64,000 nt of DNA from the NCBI GenBank assembly GCA_029931535.1, contig JAQPZY010000931.1, forward strand, positions 496,001-560,000, read 5' to 3'. The position numbers and the translations under genes are program-made. Source of the DNA: Margaritifera margaritifera (Eukaryota > Mollusca > Bivalvia > Unionida > Margaritiferidae). A model generated the notes under the pieces. It did no database searches. It saw nothing but the letters and a program-made list of their open reading frames with translations, and was not told the origin of the DNA. Below, piece after piece: positions 45,581 through 58,197 of this stretch. How positions within the stretch are numbered: position 1 is the first letter of the stretch; the number at the start of each line of letters is the position of its first letter.

Positions 45581-45750
45581 GACCAAAGAACTGAAGGAAC
45601 AGATCATGCTTGACCCGCAGTGGCTGATTTATGCCATGAGGACCCTCATCACGGCTGAGGATTTCATCCTGAAGAAAGTAAAAAAGCCCGCTGTCATAGG
45701 AAAGTGGCGTGAGTTCAGTAAAACTGGAAAGCTCACTCAGGAATTAATAG
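45581..45750 (+). CDS. Roco gene, COR domain exon with DPQWL motif
   Basis: The acceptor is gtaaatttcag before 45581 and the donor is gtttgt at 45751. The exon is 170 nt, entering at phase 2 and leaving at phase 1. Spliced to the previous exon it gives a GGG codon and then TKELKEQIMLDPQWLIYAMR, followed by RTLITAEDFILKKVKKPAVI. The DPQWLI block is a hallmark of COR domains and directly follows the ILYF block from the exon 14.9 kb upstream. The exon sits in a short island between two blocks of DIRS-derived sequence. Confidence 0.92.
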
Positions 45751-46540
45751 GTTTGTGAATTACCACTACATTAAGATCTATCTATAACAAAAGACATTTC
45801 CTGTAGTAATTAACATTACAAAAGTAAATTCAAATGTACATTAGAGTAAATTTAAAAAGCCATTGATACACAAAGTATATTTGAAGTGAATATATGATGC
45901 GAGAAAACATATTAACTGGTTTAGGGTCAAACTGGTGAAGGTTTATGCCAGACAATTTCCTGTTTATGAAACGTTTGATGAAATTATGATTTTGAACAAT
46001 TGGAATCATTACAAATGGTTGATATTATCAAAACATATGTAGTACTCATTGCAATAGCAATATTACATTACCTGCATTTCTTGCATTGCTATATCTTTCC
46101 CTATCACTAGTCCCCACTCCAGGGACAGTATTCCCTCCTTCAATTAGTAACTGGAGGTCTTGAATAAAAAACAACATGATCCCAGTCTGATACATAAGTC
46201 CCCTACTGACAATTGGAATATTTTCCTTCTTTTCTTTGTACTTTGTGTATTTATACACAAATATGGGGATTCAACACTTCACCAATTTAGGCGTCTTGTG
46301 ATATTTTCTACTGTAAATCACATACTTTTTTGTGTTTCATTTGTTCAATTCTCCCTAGTTCTTGCTTTATTTATGTGTATCTGTAACCATTTTCATTGAT
46401 TTTGAGGGTTTTCGGTACATCATTAGAGAAGCGATGGTTCTTATCCCTTTAATAGTAACCAGTGTGAGGGTAAGTATTTCCTACCCTTTTGTTGTTCCAG
46501 TTCATTGTTGTGTTTATATATTTCCTTTCAGCATTCAATA

Positions 46541-48640
46541 ATGCCTCAAGGTATTAACAAATGTGGGCATAAAAAGGTGTTCGGGAGGCTCATACCATAT
46601 GTCTTGTGTGCACGGAATGTGCAAGCACGGATGATTGCTTCATATGTTGTTTGTAACCCATCACAGTTTGGGACTGGGTCGAGAGTCGCCAGGTCACCTC
46701 TCATCCTATTCTTCACAGGAAGACCCCCTCCATTCACAGGATGGGTCTGCATGGAATTAGCCTGCTTCAATGGCAGTACTTGCCGGTGTATGGAAGTTGC
46801 CTGATTCAGTGGGAGAGGTGGCTTCATCACTTCCCAGTGTACGGAAGTCACTTGCGGCTGCGTCAATGCCCAGTATGTTCAAAGGCACCTGTGTCAGTAA
46901 TGAATTTACCTCATTCAACGAGAGAAGTGTCCGGAGTTAGGAATTCACCCAATTACACTAAATCTCTGAGGGAGGGATCTTGTGCACAACCCTGCGTAGT
47001 GAAGTCGCTTGCCCCAAATAGCATGACCCGCCTTCCTACAGCAAGAGAAGTGCAGTCGTCTCGCACAAGCAGACCTCAAATTAACCAATTCGTCGGAGTC
47101 GAGTTCCCCAAACCGAGACTCTCTAATAAGGTCTGCCTCATCAGACAGGTCTTTGCCCGATGACCGGTCACTGGGCACCAGGCAACGGGTAGTGTGTCAG
47201 ATGACAGTCAGCGAGGATCTGTCAACAGGCACTTGGTAGTGTGTTAGATAACAGTCAGTGAAAATATTTTACCAGGCACTGGGGTCACTAGTCACCGGGT
47301 ACCACTTACGGAGCTTTGGACACAGGACACTGGTAACTGGACAGTGTCCTGAGATTTTATCACTGTGCACCAGGCAGCAAAAACTGGGCATTTGGTTCAC
47401 CGAACAATGGGCGCAAATCACCAAATATGGTGTATGGTGATGATCTTCCGTTTTCAGTGTCAGGTAACTGCTGATGGAGCACTGAGTGTCGGTCAAAAAC
47501 ATGGACTGCCGGGCACCAAGCACTGACTAACAAATTCATGATATTGGATATTGGTCTTCAGACCAAGAACCAAGTTTTTACCTTTGGTTCAAAGAAAGGT
47601 ATTTGTTCTTCCGTTTCAATCCCAATGAGGAACAGACTTCAAGTCTTGAGAACCAGTCTGAAGGAAGGTCGGTACCTCTCCATTTTCGATGTTCCCTTTC
47701 AACCGCTGCGGAGCTTAGGGACTCTCACAACCCAGTGGTGAGTCGACTGTCTCCTTTTCTGATTATGCAACCATGGATAGTGCTGCTGTGGCATCGTGGA
47801 TGCCCTAGATCTTCCTCACCTCTTCCGGTAAGAGAAATGTCACTCGCAGACTATGGTGCCTAGACGTAATAAAAAAATACCTTTCTCTAGGGAGAGAGGA
47901 TCAAAGAGCTAGTCTCACCTCACCCCGTGAGCGGAGACGCGATTACGAACTTTATGACAGGAAGTCCCCTTCTTCCAGAAGAAAGATGAGATGTAATTGT
48001 CAGGTCAGGTGATGAAGAAGGAAGAGATGTGGACTTTTTGATAAGACGGTAAATGAGGTTTATTATCTACATCCGCAAGATCTATGTCCTAAGCCTTTGG
48101 GATCTTTGGAGGTTTTGATCCTCTCCTGTTTGAAGAGGCTTTCTGGATTCTTCAACTCATCGATGATGATGGAGCTGACTCAGAAATTGTCTAAGGGTAA
48201 ATAAAAGGACCAGACTGCAGAAGAGTGGTTTGTCCGCACTCCTTTTCTTGGTGTCTTGGAGTTAGTTAATATCTACAGGGTCCATTCCCCTGCTTGTTCC
48301 CTTAAGCCCCTCCCCCTCCAACATACACATACACTTTGCCTTCCATGTGAAGATTTCAGCAGGAATCTGGTCCCGTCTCCTCATCAACATTATCAAAGTT
48401 TTGGAGCTGAAGGTGTGGGCTCCAGTTACCATAGGCTCGCATGCTGACCTTTTCATGGCGGTCACAAATCAGATGAAGGATGAATCTTTGTCTCCAGTAG
48501 CCTGGCAGAGACTGTTAGTGGCAATGGCCAAGACTTTTAGAGTGCATGTCTCTGTGCAAAGCTACTTCACCCCAGGAAGGATGCAGCCTCAGAGACATCC
48601 AAGTGTTTGCTAGATGACAGCAAAAGCCATTTACAGGTCG
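46541..48640 (+). pseudogene. Gag-like region of DIRS-like copy B
   Basis: It opens with ATG and MPQGINKCGHKKVFGRLIPY, then VCNPSQFGTGSRVARSPL. The next ~700 bp contain diverged repeats (ggtcactgggcaccaggcaa and ggcacttggtagtgtgtta types) in shifting frames, probably a serine/threonine-rich repetitive region. A final part (~48380-48560) is helical. It is homologous in its first codons to copy A at 34837. No zinc knuckle is clear. Confidence 0.5.
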
Positions 48641-48944
48641 CCTTGATGATTAAGAGATGCTACACGGAGGGTTGATTCGTATAGCAGTCTTTCAGGATTT
48701 AAGGGATCGGCAACAGTAGTCACCAGCAGTGGTAAACTAGTGGAGAAACGCCCCGATTCTCTAAGGTCCATGGTTTCCCCTTCTAAATGGTTTAAACAGT
48801 AAAACTATTGAAATCAAGATCAGTCCAAGTTTGAAACCCCTTACCGCCCGTCATTCTCATGATGATGTGTTAGGAGGTGCCAGGGAAGGAACTCGACAAA
48901 TCCCTCCCTTTCCCTTAGGAGGGAGGCATTCGTAGCAAGGGTCG

Positions 48945-49730
48945 ATGCTTGAGTCCTTTTCACAACAAGGAAGTGTTTCTGGCATCACTTCCAGGACCCT
49001 CAATCTCTTTCAAAAATCCCAATTTCCACTTGTCTCAACAGGTATCTCTTTGGAAAAAAGTGACTCTCTTCTAATGAACGATGCAGTACAGAGGATGAAG
49101 AACACAAGAAGTTTAGAATTTTATTCCCGGATTTTCTTTGTTATTAAGAGGGGGGAAAGTTTCAACTGGTCATGAGTATTTCCCTCTTCAACTAATTTCT
49201 TCTGGAAGAGCAGTTCAAGGTGGATACAACCTCCTCAGTCATGAATGTCATCAGGCCAAATGATTGAATGACTGGACGGCGTCTATAGTTCTCCAGAATG
49301 CTTCTCCTGACATCTCCATCTTCCCAGCCCCCGTGACATTATGCAGTTTTGTCTGGGACAGGAGATTGTTCAAGTTTGGCCTCTTCCTTTTGGCCTAGCT
49401 TCCGCTCTGAGAGTGTTCACTAGGGTGATGGACGTAAATGAATAGCGGCTCATTTAAGGTCCTTAGGGGTTCCCATCCTTAAGTACTTCGACGACTGGTC
49501 TTCCTAAGTACCCTTCTATCGATCTGTCTCTTTGCTGGGTGACAGTGAGTCAACTGGGCCTAATCTTCAATCGGGAGAAGTCGGATATAATCCCTTCTCA
49601 GAATTTTAGTTATGTGGGGACGAATTTTCTCACTTGTCAAGGAACAGTCCGTGTTGCTCACGACATATCTCACAAATACATGCACTGTTGGCAAGACTGG
49701 ACAAGATGACACCGTCCCCTGCTCATGTCC

Positions 49731-49798
<68 letters not shown>

Positions 49799-50690
49799 CA
49801 TGTCGCCTCTAAATATGGCAGTGGATTTAGTTCCTCCAAGAAGGCTTCATATACGGCCCCTCCAATTCTTGCTGCTATTGAACTGGAGACCTCACAAGGA
49901 CTCCCTGGCCACCTAGATCTCCTTAAGATCCAAGTTTCAGGACCATCTAAGTCGGTGAAAAAATTAAGGAAGGTATCTTACCTGAATTCTGATTCACGCT
50001 TTGGATCCCTACTCCTTCCTTTATACCTACACCTCTGATTCAGGCTGGGAGGGGAGGGGGCTCAAATAAAGTAGAGGCAGTGGTCCTGCAGGGTATGTTG
50101 TTTCAAGAATAAACTTCCCTCCACACCAACATTTGAGAAATACTGGCTGTTTTTTTTCTTCTAGTATTTCAAGGGTGTATCAACTGCATAAGACATGGCT
50201 GCATCATGGTTGCATTAGACAACACAGCAGTCATAGAGTACCTCCGACACCAAAGGGTCACTCGTGTCCCTTCTCTTTGCTTGGAAGTTTAGAACCTCCT
50301 CAGTTTACTAGTTTTTTTGGAGATCTCTCATGAATTCCGCCTCATTCTGGGCAGGAGGAAATGGCAGACTGTTTGTACATACAGGAGCACTCAGTCCTCA
50401 CGGAATGGTCTCTACACCAGTAAGTGGAAGAAACACTTTTATCGTCTGTGGGTAAAGCCTGTGCTAGATTTGTTCGCAAAAACCTTAACAGCAAGCTTCT
50501 TCCTTATGGTTCTCCAGTGCCAGACTATAGAGCGTGGGCAGTAGACACCTTTAGTCTGATGTTGAGTCGACTTTGCACCTTTCAGAAAAATCTCTCATGG
50601 TTCAACGTTAAGCTCCCTTGTCCCCCCAAAGATCGTGGTTCACCGTTCCTCTCAACATGTTGGTCGAAGATCCCAGGGAATTACTGCTGA
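48945..50690 (+). pseudogene. Reverse transcriptase-RNase H remnant, DIRS-like copy B
   Basis: RT: LEFYSRIFFVIKRGESFN near 49110; LGQEIVQVWPLPFGLASALR with VFTRVMD near 49350-49430; LGLIFNREKSDIIPSQNFSY near 49555-49610. RNase H: RPLQFLLLLNWRPHKDSL near 49855-49905, then TWLHHGCIRQHSSHRVPPTP in a shifted frame where DNT-x-VIxYL would be, and SPVPDYRAWAVDTFSLMLSR near 50510-50565. Multiple frameshifts. The aspartates of the YxDD box are not in frame. Confidence 0.75.
49731..49795. repeat. (CT)n microsatellite inside DIRS-like copy B
   Basis: A near-perfect run of ~32 ct units within decayed retrotransposon sequence. It creates long SLSL ORFs in all plus-strand frames. Confidence 0.98.
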
Positions 50691-50999
50691 GAAGGGATCA
50701 ATTGTTGCAGCACATTGGATCCCTCATGCACATAATTTCTCAAATCCTTCACCTTCTTACCTGATTTGTATTCAACAATATATCCACTATGACCAATTCT
50801 GAGCAAGAATGCCAAATGCATCACTCAGGCTGGAAGGAAATTGACCTCCAAGGTTTACAATGCCAAGTGGAGACTTTTCTGTGATTGGTGCAGTAGGCTA
50901 TGCATTGATCCTGTTTGCTTTCTTAACCATAGTTGCAGATTTGTTTCTCTTCAAAGACACAAAAGAGTGCTCTTTGTCGGGAAATACAGCCGACATTAT

Positions 51000-53460
51000 G
51001 GAAGATGCATTGGGTCCTTTCACAATAAAGGAGGGTTACTGGCTTTGCTTCCGGGACCCTCCACCCCTTTTAAAGTCTCCCATTTGGTTCCACCAGTCCT
51101 GACTGGTATCACTAATGGAAGAATTGTACTATCTTATAAGAAAGAGTGCAGCAGAGACAGTAACTAATATCCGAAGTCCGGATTTTATTCACAGAACTTC
51201 CTAGTTTCTAAAAATGGGGAACGTTTTGACTCCTCATCAATCTATTTCCTTTAAACAAATTTCTTAAGGAAGAGTGTTTCAAGACGGAGACATCCACCTC
51301 AGTTGGGAATGTCATAAGGATGATTGAATGGGCGGTCTCCATAGATCTCCAGGATGCCTACATTCACATCCCGATCTTCCTATCCGGCAGGAAATACTTG
51401 TGTTTTTGTATGGACCAAGAGATCTTGATGTTTCTGGCTCTTTTATTTGACCACTCACCTCTTCCCCGAGAGTTTTTATCAGGGTGATGGGTAAGATAGA
51501 GACTCACTTAAGGTCTTTATGAGTTACTATCATCCAGTATTTCAATGAATGGATGATGCACAACATCCTTAGATGTACCCTTATGAGGGATCTATCACTA
51601 TGTTGGAAGACTCTGACTCGTCTGGGACTAATCCCCAAATAGGAGTAATGAGATCCAGTCTGCTCTCCGATTTTCTTATGAGTGGGGATGAATTTATCCA
51701 ACCATCAAGTGACATTTTGGGTTCACCCTGACAGTATCTTGTAACAAGTCTGCCAGGGAAGACTTCGTAGTCTGTTTGCTTCTACCTGTTTTTCGTAGGG
51801 TAGTAGACTTAGTTCCTCTAGGAAGATTTCATTTATGTCCTCTCCATTTCCTGCTACTAACCAACTGGAGACTGCACAGGGACCCTGTGTTTGCATGGGA
51901 TCTGAGTTACATTGCCATCTGAATTGGTGGCGAAATCTAGACAGTTTTTTTTAGCAGAGTTCCCATATGTGCTCTCACTCCTTTCTGTACACAGACGCCT
52001 CAGATTCAGGTTGGGTTGCGTATTTGGAGCCCGAGGGAATAGTTCTGTGGAGAGTGTGGTGTCGGAAAGAATCTTCCCATCATATCATGGACCTATAAAT
52101 GCAATCTCTTTTTCTATCATTTCAAGGGTTCGTTAACCACATTAAACATCATTGACAACACTTCATTTATGGCATACCTCAGACATCAAGGGAGTACTCG
52201 TGCCCTTTCATGGGAAGAGAAATATCGTGGCAGAGAGGGTCAAGTGGTCTGTACAGAATGTACTCTGCACCAGTCGGTAGCAGAGACACTATTTCAACCG
52301 TGGGGGATGCCAATTGTAGACATGTTTGCCATGAGGCGAACAACAAGCTGTATTTTTTATGCATCACCAATTCCAGACCAGAGGGAATGGGCAATGGATA
52401 TCTTCAGTCTGAAGTGTGTTCGTCTGTATGCCTGTGTCTTACTACCTTTCATAATCATACCTCAAGTTCATCACAGAGTCAGGACCTCCACGTCATTACT
52501 CATCCTGACAAACCCCTGTGGTCCCATCAGTTGTGGTTCAAAGGTCTTCTCAATATATTGGTAGAAGACTCCATATCTGCTGTCGTATCGCAGAGGTTCC
52601 GTCCAACACAACAATCATCAGATTCTCCACCTTCATGCCTGGTTCATATCAAACAATTGATCCGACAAGGTCGGTTTTTGAGCATGGTTGCCAGATGTAT
52701 CTCTCGGGCTAGGAGACAATCGACATCCAACGTTTATTATCCCAAGTGGAGAATATTCTGTAGTTGGTGAATTAGGAAGCACCTTGATTATATTTGTCCC
52801 CATATAGCTATATTCGAGGAAAAGGACTGCCCTTTTCCATCATTCATCCCCTATAAGGCAGCCCTCTCCAGTACTCTAACATTTGCTACGGGCTCCACCA
52901 GTGGATTGAATGCTCATCTTTCAGAACTGATTAGGTGCATTGAGTCTCAGAAATCAGTCTCGCTCTTTAATATTTAGGTGGAATCTTTCGTGTGTTCTTT
53001 GGTCATTATCTAAACCTCCTTGTGAATCCATGAGTGAAGTTTCCTTTGAGAATCTTATCCTTAAGACAGTTTTCTTTCTCTCACTATCTTCAGCAAGGAG
53101 ATGAAGTGAAATTCATGTAGTATAAGTAGTAATGCCTTATTTGTGGTTCAGTGGTAACTATGATTCGTTTTCTCTTTTTTGCCAACATAGTATTCTTAGA
53201 CAAGATTCAGTTACCTTCTGTGGCCCCTGATTCTATTGACATGCTCAGTCCCAGTTGGGTCTGTGCTGGGATAATCAAGAAAGATTCCTTTGCCCTGTTC
53301 AAGCCTTATGTTTTTATTTCGTTGCATCTAAAAGGGGGTGAAATATGATTGTAATTGTCTCTTTATTCCGCTCATACGTACCTATTTCAGCAGTCACCAT
53401 CTCAAGGCAGATTATTCAGACGATCAAAAGAGCATATCAACGTCTCACTGAAAGATTTTA
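51000..53460 (+). mobile_element. DIRS-like retrotransposon, copy C (5'-truncated), with tyrosine recombinase
   Basis: This copy begins in RT-flank sequence without a gag region. The RT zone is ~51020-51700 (SGFYSQNFLVSKNGERF near 51175; a DAYIHIP-type block in shifted frames near 51350). The RNase H zone is ~51780-52560 (LRHQGSTRALS at 52175; TLHQSVAETLFQPWGMP and IPDQREWAMDIFSLK at 52265-52420). A recombinase region follows to ~53460. No inverted terminal repeat was found at its right end. Confidence 0.75.
52720..53460 (+). pseudogene. Tyrosine recombinase remnant of DIRS-like copy C
   Basis: Blocks in order: STSNVYYPKWRIFCSW near 52720, the N-terminal core-binding helix pattern; IPYKAALSSTLTFA near 52845-52890, matching the GYRSAI-type helix; KPPCES and ILKTVFFLSLSSARR near 53010-53100, the position of the first catalytic arginine; VFLDKIQLPSVAPDSIDML near 53190-53250; FKPYVFISLHLKGGEI near 53300-53345; and ISRQIIQTIKRAYQRLTERF near 53400-53460. 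DIRS elements use such a recombinase in place of a DDE integrase, which fixes the class of these copies. Stops and frameshifts are present and the nucleophilic tyrosine region is not visible. Confidence 0.75.
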
Positions 53461-54974
53461 ATATGACCAAAGCTGGTATAAAGAAATTATGAACAAAATT
53501 CTTAAAAATATCAGATAGAGAGAGAGAAAGATAAATAGACAGACAGACATACAAACATATATAGGATTTAACATACATTTATAAAACTTCAGAATCAATA
53601 CTTATCTACCAAAGTCTCATACATATGCAATTACTAATCACTTAATTAATTATTAATAAGATGTCAATAGTTTAGTTATTGTATACTAATTGAGTAACAA
53701 TGGTTGACTCAAACAGGTTTGATTTTGTTAATAAAAAGCTGCAATGTTACTAGATCCATTACTTCAGCAATGATATTCACATTTTTTAAAACGTCTATCA
53801 TATTGAGACTGTATGAAGAGGTTGCCTTGGGCAGTACTATTCTTTTCAATGTAATTTTAAGAAACAAAACACAGTTTGTGCACTAATTTGCAGGACCTCC
53901 CTAAACTGATAACATTTTGACTAACATTTCTGGTTACTTTATAGAGGTATCCAGTATTTAAGGTTTAATTTTCATTAGAGCAACCTTACTTGTGTCTATC
54001 ACTGACTAGATAACAAGGGAGTCTGTGTTTCAGAAAGTCCACCTTGTTACCTAAAAAAAGTCATCATTGAATTTTCCCGTTATCTGTTGAAGTAGCAGAG
54101 AGAGAGAGAGTTTTGCTTCACAAGTATAATTATCAAACATTAATATAGATAATTCAAATACAAATTCAGATTCGTTCAAAGAGAGTTCAGTATTCTTCCC
54201 ATTTTCCATTTGGACTTGTTTTAGTTCTAACCATACATCAGTTCTTGTCTCCTAAATGAATGTTCCCAGTCTTCTTTCTTGTAACCAGCCTCTCGCAATT
54301 CCTTTTGTTTTCTTCTTTTGTTTTTGAGTTTTTGAAGTAAATCCTTCATGACATTAATTTTGATCTTCCATTGTGTATATGGTGAGTTGCATTTACCGCT
54401 CTATTTCTATCCACCATTGCAACAAATTTGACAATAATAAGAGTAGGAATTTCCTGGTGACGTTGACATTCTGTGGGCATTTCCAGTAGCTATAGAACTT
54501 AATCAGGCTTCTGAAAGATTCATGCTTTTCCACCATCACCTTCTTTACATTCACGAGTGTCTTTCGTGATGTTTACTTTTGTTCCTTTGAAATACTATAT
54601 ATTTGTAGGTTCTTCTGCCTGCTTCTACTTTTTTGGTATATGTTTTTGTCCAGTCTCAGAATGTCATTAATCTCATGGACCTACATTACCCATTATTTTT
54701 GAAAGCCTTTAGGCTTCGCATGTATAAACTAGTGTTTTTGCTCAGGTGTTTGAGAGGCACTCTTTATGGACAAATAACATCACGTAACACAAAATAAAAA
54801 AACGGTCCCACTCTACAGCATACTTTGCTTTGCACTAGACGACAGATGGTAAGTATACAGACTGATATTCCCAACCACTTTGTTTATCGTGCTTTTATTG
54901 CAAAATAAATAATATACTTGCTGTTTGTTTTATTGCTGATACATTTGTAGGTGGCCTATGGACTAGCAAGGTTG

Positions 54975-56520
54975 ACTTAGTGGCCAAGAAAAGATCGAAT
55001 GGGTCGAACTTCGTTGACTTGAATAAATTGACCCCAGACAATATATCATCTTTGCGTGAATTATTGGGCATTAGCCCCAAAATTGATGGCAGGTATAATA
55101 GTCATGCTAATATAGATATATATAATTTGGATGTGGAGAATACTGGACAGTATTCGAGTCATGGTTTTGACTTGGGAAGCATTAATTGTTCTGATGGGAA
55201 ATCATCGCCAAACTCCTACACTACCCTTAGAGTTTTTCTAATATATCCCTGGATGGAAATCTGAATGAAACCCTGTTTAATATAAATTGTACTGAAAAGG
55301 AGCTTTTTACGCCTGATAATTATTAAACTTTAATAGGTGATGCATGTGATTTTCCTAGCTTAAAATTTCCCAACCAGTGGACACAATCTTAGACTCACTG
55401 GCACAGATGACAAACACTGCTGCAACATCAGAGTGTGTAACAAACAAAAGTGTGGACAAATATAAAATACCCTAACTTTGCGATGAAATGTGACTCCCAA
55501 ATTTAACCCAGAGGTCTGGGGAGAATTAAACAAAATAATACAGTTGGCTGACAAGAACGTTTGTGACATTCAGCAGTTGGTTACAGCTGCAATTATGCCT
55601 ATAGTCAAACTTGCTTCTCTCGTCAAAACATAAATGTCAATTACGTTTGATGTATGGACTGCATTTTTGATGCAGTTACTTTGCTGTGTCAGGTGCAAAT
55701 ATAACATCTCTGCAGATGATATATCTTAAGGTCTCACTTGAACAGAAAGTATTATGGTCTGTCCAATCAGTACTCCCTCCCCCCCCCCCCATCTCATTTC
55801 TTTGTGGCAATGATATGGCTCAAAAATGCGAGAATAGACTTCTTCTCTGGCGAGGTAACTATGCATATGATGTCACTGGCCCCACCAGTCTGTATAGGTG
55901 AAGAGGGTTCAACAGATTTTATCCATAATATAGCTCTAAACAATATGACCACACTAATGCCACTACTAGCCGGGGAAAATCGTAAATGATTCAGGATGCA
56001 GACAGTCGTACAAATTGACAGATCAATTCATTTGTGGCAAAACTAAAGGTTGCAGGGAATAGAAGTTAATGACATATAATGCTTGGATTTTACAAACTGT
56101 AGATGGTTACAAGGTTGAATTTGACAAAATTCTAAAGCAAAGCAGAATACTAAGAGGCATCAAATGTTATGATGAGAAAAAGATTCTGGTACAAAATGAA
56201 AGAGTTCAATGTTAAGAAACTTAACCATAATATCATCTTCATTTAGAAAGGGAGAGTTTATTTCAAATTTGTTCATCTTGTACCAAAACCTAATGGTAAT
56301 GGTAAATTCAGACCAGTCCTAAACCTAAAGGTTTTTAAGGTGTGTAATAAAGTTTGTATTATTTGTTTTGGAACTAATACAGAATTGTGTTTCCACATCC
56401 ATTCTAAAATATGCATATTTCAGTGTTCCAATACATGAAGTGTTTCAGAAATATATTAAATTTGCTTCTTTGGAACTTCCAAAGCACTGAGCATCATTAC
56501 TAAATGTATGATTCCATCAG
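54975..56520 (+). pseudogene. Remnant of another retrotransposon: gag-like ORF and RT fragment
   Basis: An ORF at 54980-55264 (NLNKLTPDNISSLRELLGI-like, N/S/D-rich) is followed by VNPEVWGELNKIIQLADKN near 55505-55560 and QQLVTAAIMPIVKL near 55575-55615, the pattern of the small structural protein of an abundant invertebrate RT element. RT blocks lie at 56250-56330 (FISNLF then LVPKPNGNGKFRPVLNLKVF) and ~56415-56475 (AYFSVPIHEVFQKYIKFA). Many stops. It differs from copies A-C. A relationship to DIRS-like elements is likely but not proven. Confidence 0.6.
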
Positions 56521-57944
56521 CATGAACATATGCCCCACCTTATGCCTAGAAAATGCAAATTTAATGTCTTTCCCTACCAAACGATAAAAAAAAATCAAAC
56601 TACCCAGAAGTTTATAAAAAAGACGTTTGGAATATCTAGCCACCCCATCACTGAATATAAATAAGAAGGGTTAATGAACACTTATGATTACCATGGCTGT
56701 GTGTAAAATGAGTGACAAATGCATGCTACTGCACATTGAAAACATTAAGTTCAAAGCTGCGATTTTATTGGAGACCAAGAAATAAGAGCCTTTCAACCTG
56801 ATTGACATAGTATGGTTTCCCCCTCCCGTTTCCAATAATTGATAATACTGTCATGCAGAAGAGATGTTCCTCAAGGTTAAAATGCTTATTCAAGACTAAG
56901 GTAGAATGGTGTTGGCATTAAAATACACAAAACTTGTTAATATTGTCAAAAAATATACATAAATGACGTCTATTTTGAGAGAGAGTTTAAATTAGTTTCC
57001 AGACATTTTTCTTGGATGGGCAAGGCATGTATGGATCGCACTTAAGTTTACAATGCACCACTATAACAGTTATGACTACATAACTGTTTGTACAAACGTG
57101 ATACATCACAAGGCGTTTGTCACTGAAGACTTACTGACTTCTATTGTTCCAAAGAAAATAAGGTGAGGTGAGAGAGTCGTTGAGAAATGTAGTTAACTTT
57201 TCTTTTCTTCTTTGAACCCAACACTGCATGTATAATATTGAATTGATTTGCTCTTCATCCTGTAGTAAAATGTAGCTTGAATTTTGTTGTTTTGGGCAAT
57301 TGAGATTTAAAGATCCATTTCCGGGCAGAACAACAATTCCTTCACTCATTTATTGTCTCATCTGCATAAGCATTTTTCTGACTACTTTATCTCACCATGT
57401 GGATATAGCACATATATTGTCATATATATGTGTATATATATAAGTCATCAAGAATGTTAAAGGTTTGTGTTAACGTTTTACAAAGTCAGAAAAAGCATAT
57501 GGACACAGGTAAGACACTGGGTTCTTTCGAACTTGTTCGTTCTGATATTATGAGATATCCAACAAATGGCTAAGACGATCAAACAAGATGCATAAAAATA
57601 AGGAACAAAGGAAGAAGATAAGCAATGCAAAAAAAAAAATCATATGCGCAGATATAAATTTGTTTAACACAACTGACGAAATCTAACTTGTTTGTCTTTG
57701 AGACAAGTAATGAATTTGCAGTTATCTTACATTTATTCTTGATCAAATGCTATTAATGATTCAGATATTTTTAATCTTTTCACAGCATGAAGATTACGAA
57801 ACACATTCCAATAGTATCTTATTTATTTGTCCCTTTGTCATATATATAAGAATCATTCCGTTTAGCTTCAAGGAATATCACCATTTACTCTGTAATATGC
57901 ATGTATATTTTTAAGGGGTGATGATTATAATGCAGTCATACATA

Positions 57945-57969
57945 CTCTCTCTCTCTCTCTCTCTCTCTC
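57945..57969. repeat. (CT)n microsatellite
   Basis: About twelve ct units. Confidence 0.95.
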
Positions 57970-58121
57970 ATGCTATTTTATGTAAATTTGCATATTTTGT
58001 CATGAAGATATGGAAGATACTTTTCTCAAGATCTGTTATATAAAACGTTACCTAAGCATCTCATTGTTGGGATATATTTGTAACCTTGTGCCAACATATA
58101 AGGATAATACAAATGAAATAG

Positions 58122-58197
58122 GGATCCATGGTAGCTCAGTGGTAGAACATCGAATTTGTAATCCAATGGTCACGAGTTCGATACCTGTCCAATTTGG
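58122..58197 (+). pseudogene. tRNA-like sequence (Thr-UGU-like), pseudogene or SINE head
   Basis: The sequence shows an A-box ATGGTAGCTCAGTGGTAGAA, an anticodon-loop-like tttgtaa, and a B-box CGAGTTCGATACC. The acceptor ends GGGATCC and the 3' partner cannot pair well, and the anticodon stem has two mismatches (tcgaa against tccaa). A functional tRNA is unlikely. A conserved SINE body was not recognised downstream, so it may be a bare tRNA-derived remnant. Confidence 0.65.

Larger units (their letters stand above)
46090..50990 (+). mobile_element. DIRS-like retrotransposon, copy B
   Basis: The left terminal sequence (ttgcattgctatatctttcc, then attccctccttcaattagta, then aacatgatcccagtctga at 46090-46190) aligns with the left end of copy A. 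Then come a gag-like region (46541-48640), RT (48945-49620), RNase H (49630-50690) and the start of a tyrosine recombinase (50841-50990, SKVYNAKWRLFCDWCSRL). It ends abruptly where copy C's RT begins. All frames are broken. A (CT)n microsatellite interrupts the RT-RNase H junction. Confidence 0.8.

Noticed and set aside
49612..50038. Plus-strand ORFs with long SLSL runs
   Set aside because: Produced by the (CT)n tract in a decayed retrotransposon.
58122..58197. Functional tRNA-Thr gene
   Set aside because: Acceptor ends do not pair and the anticodon stem has mismatches; only the promoter boxes are good.
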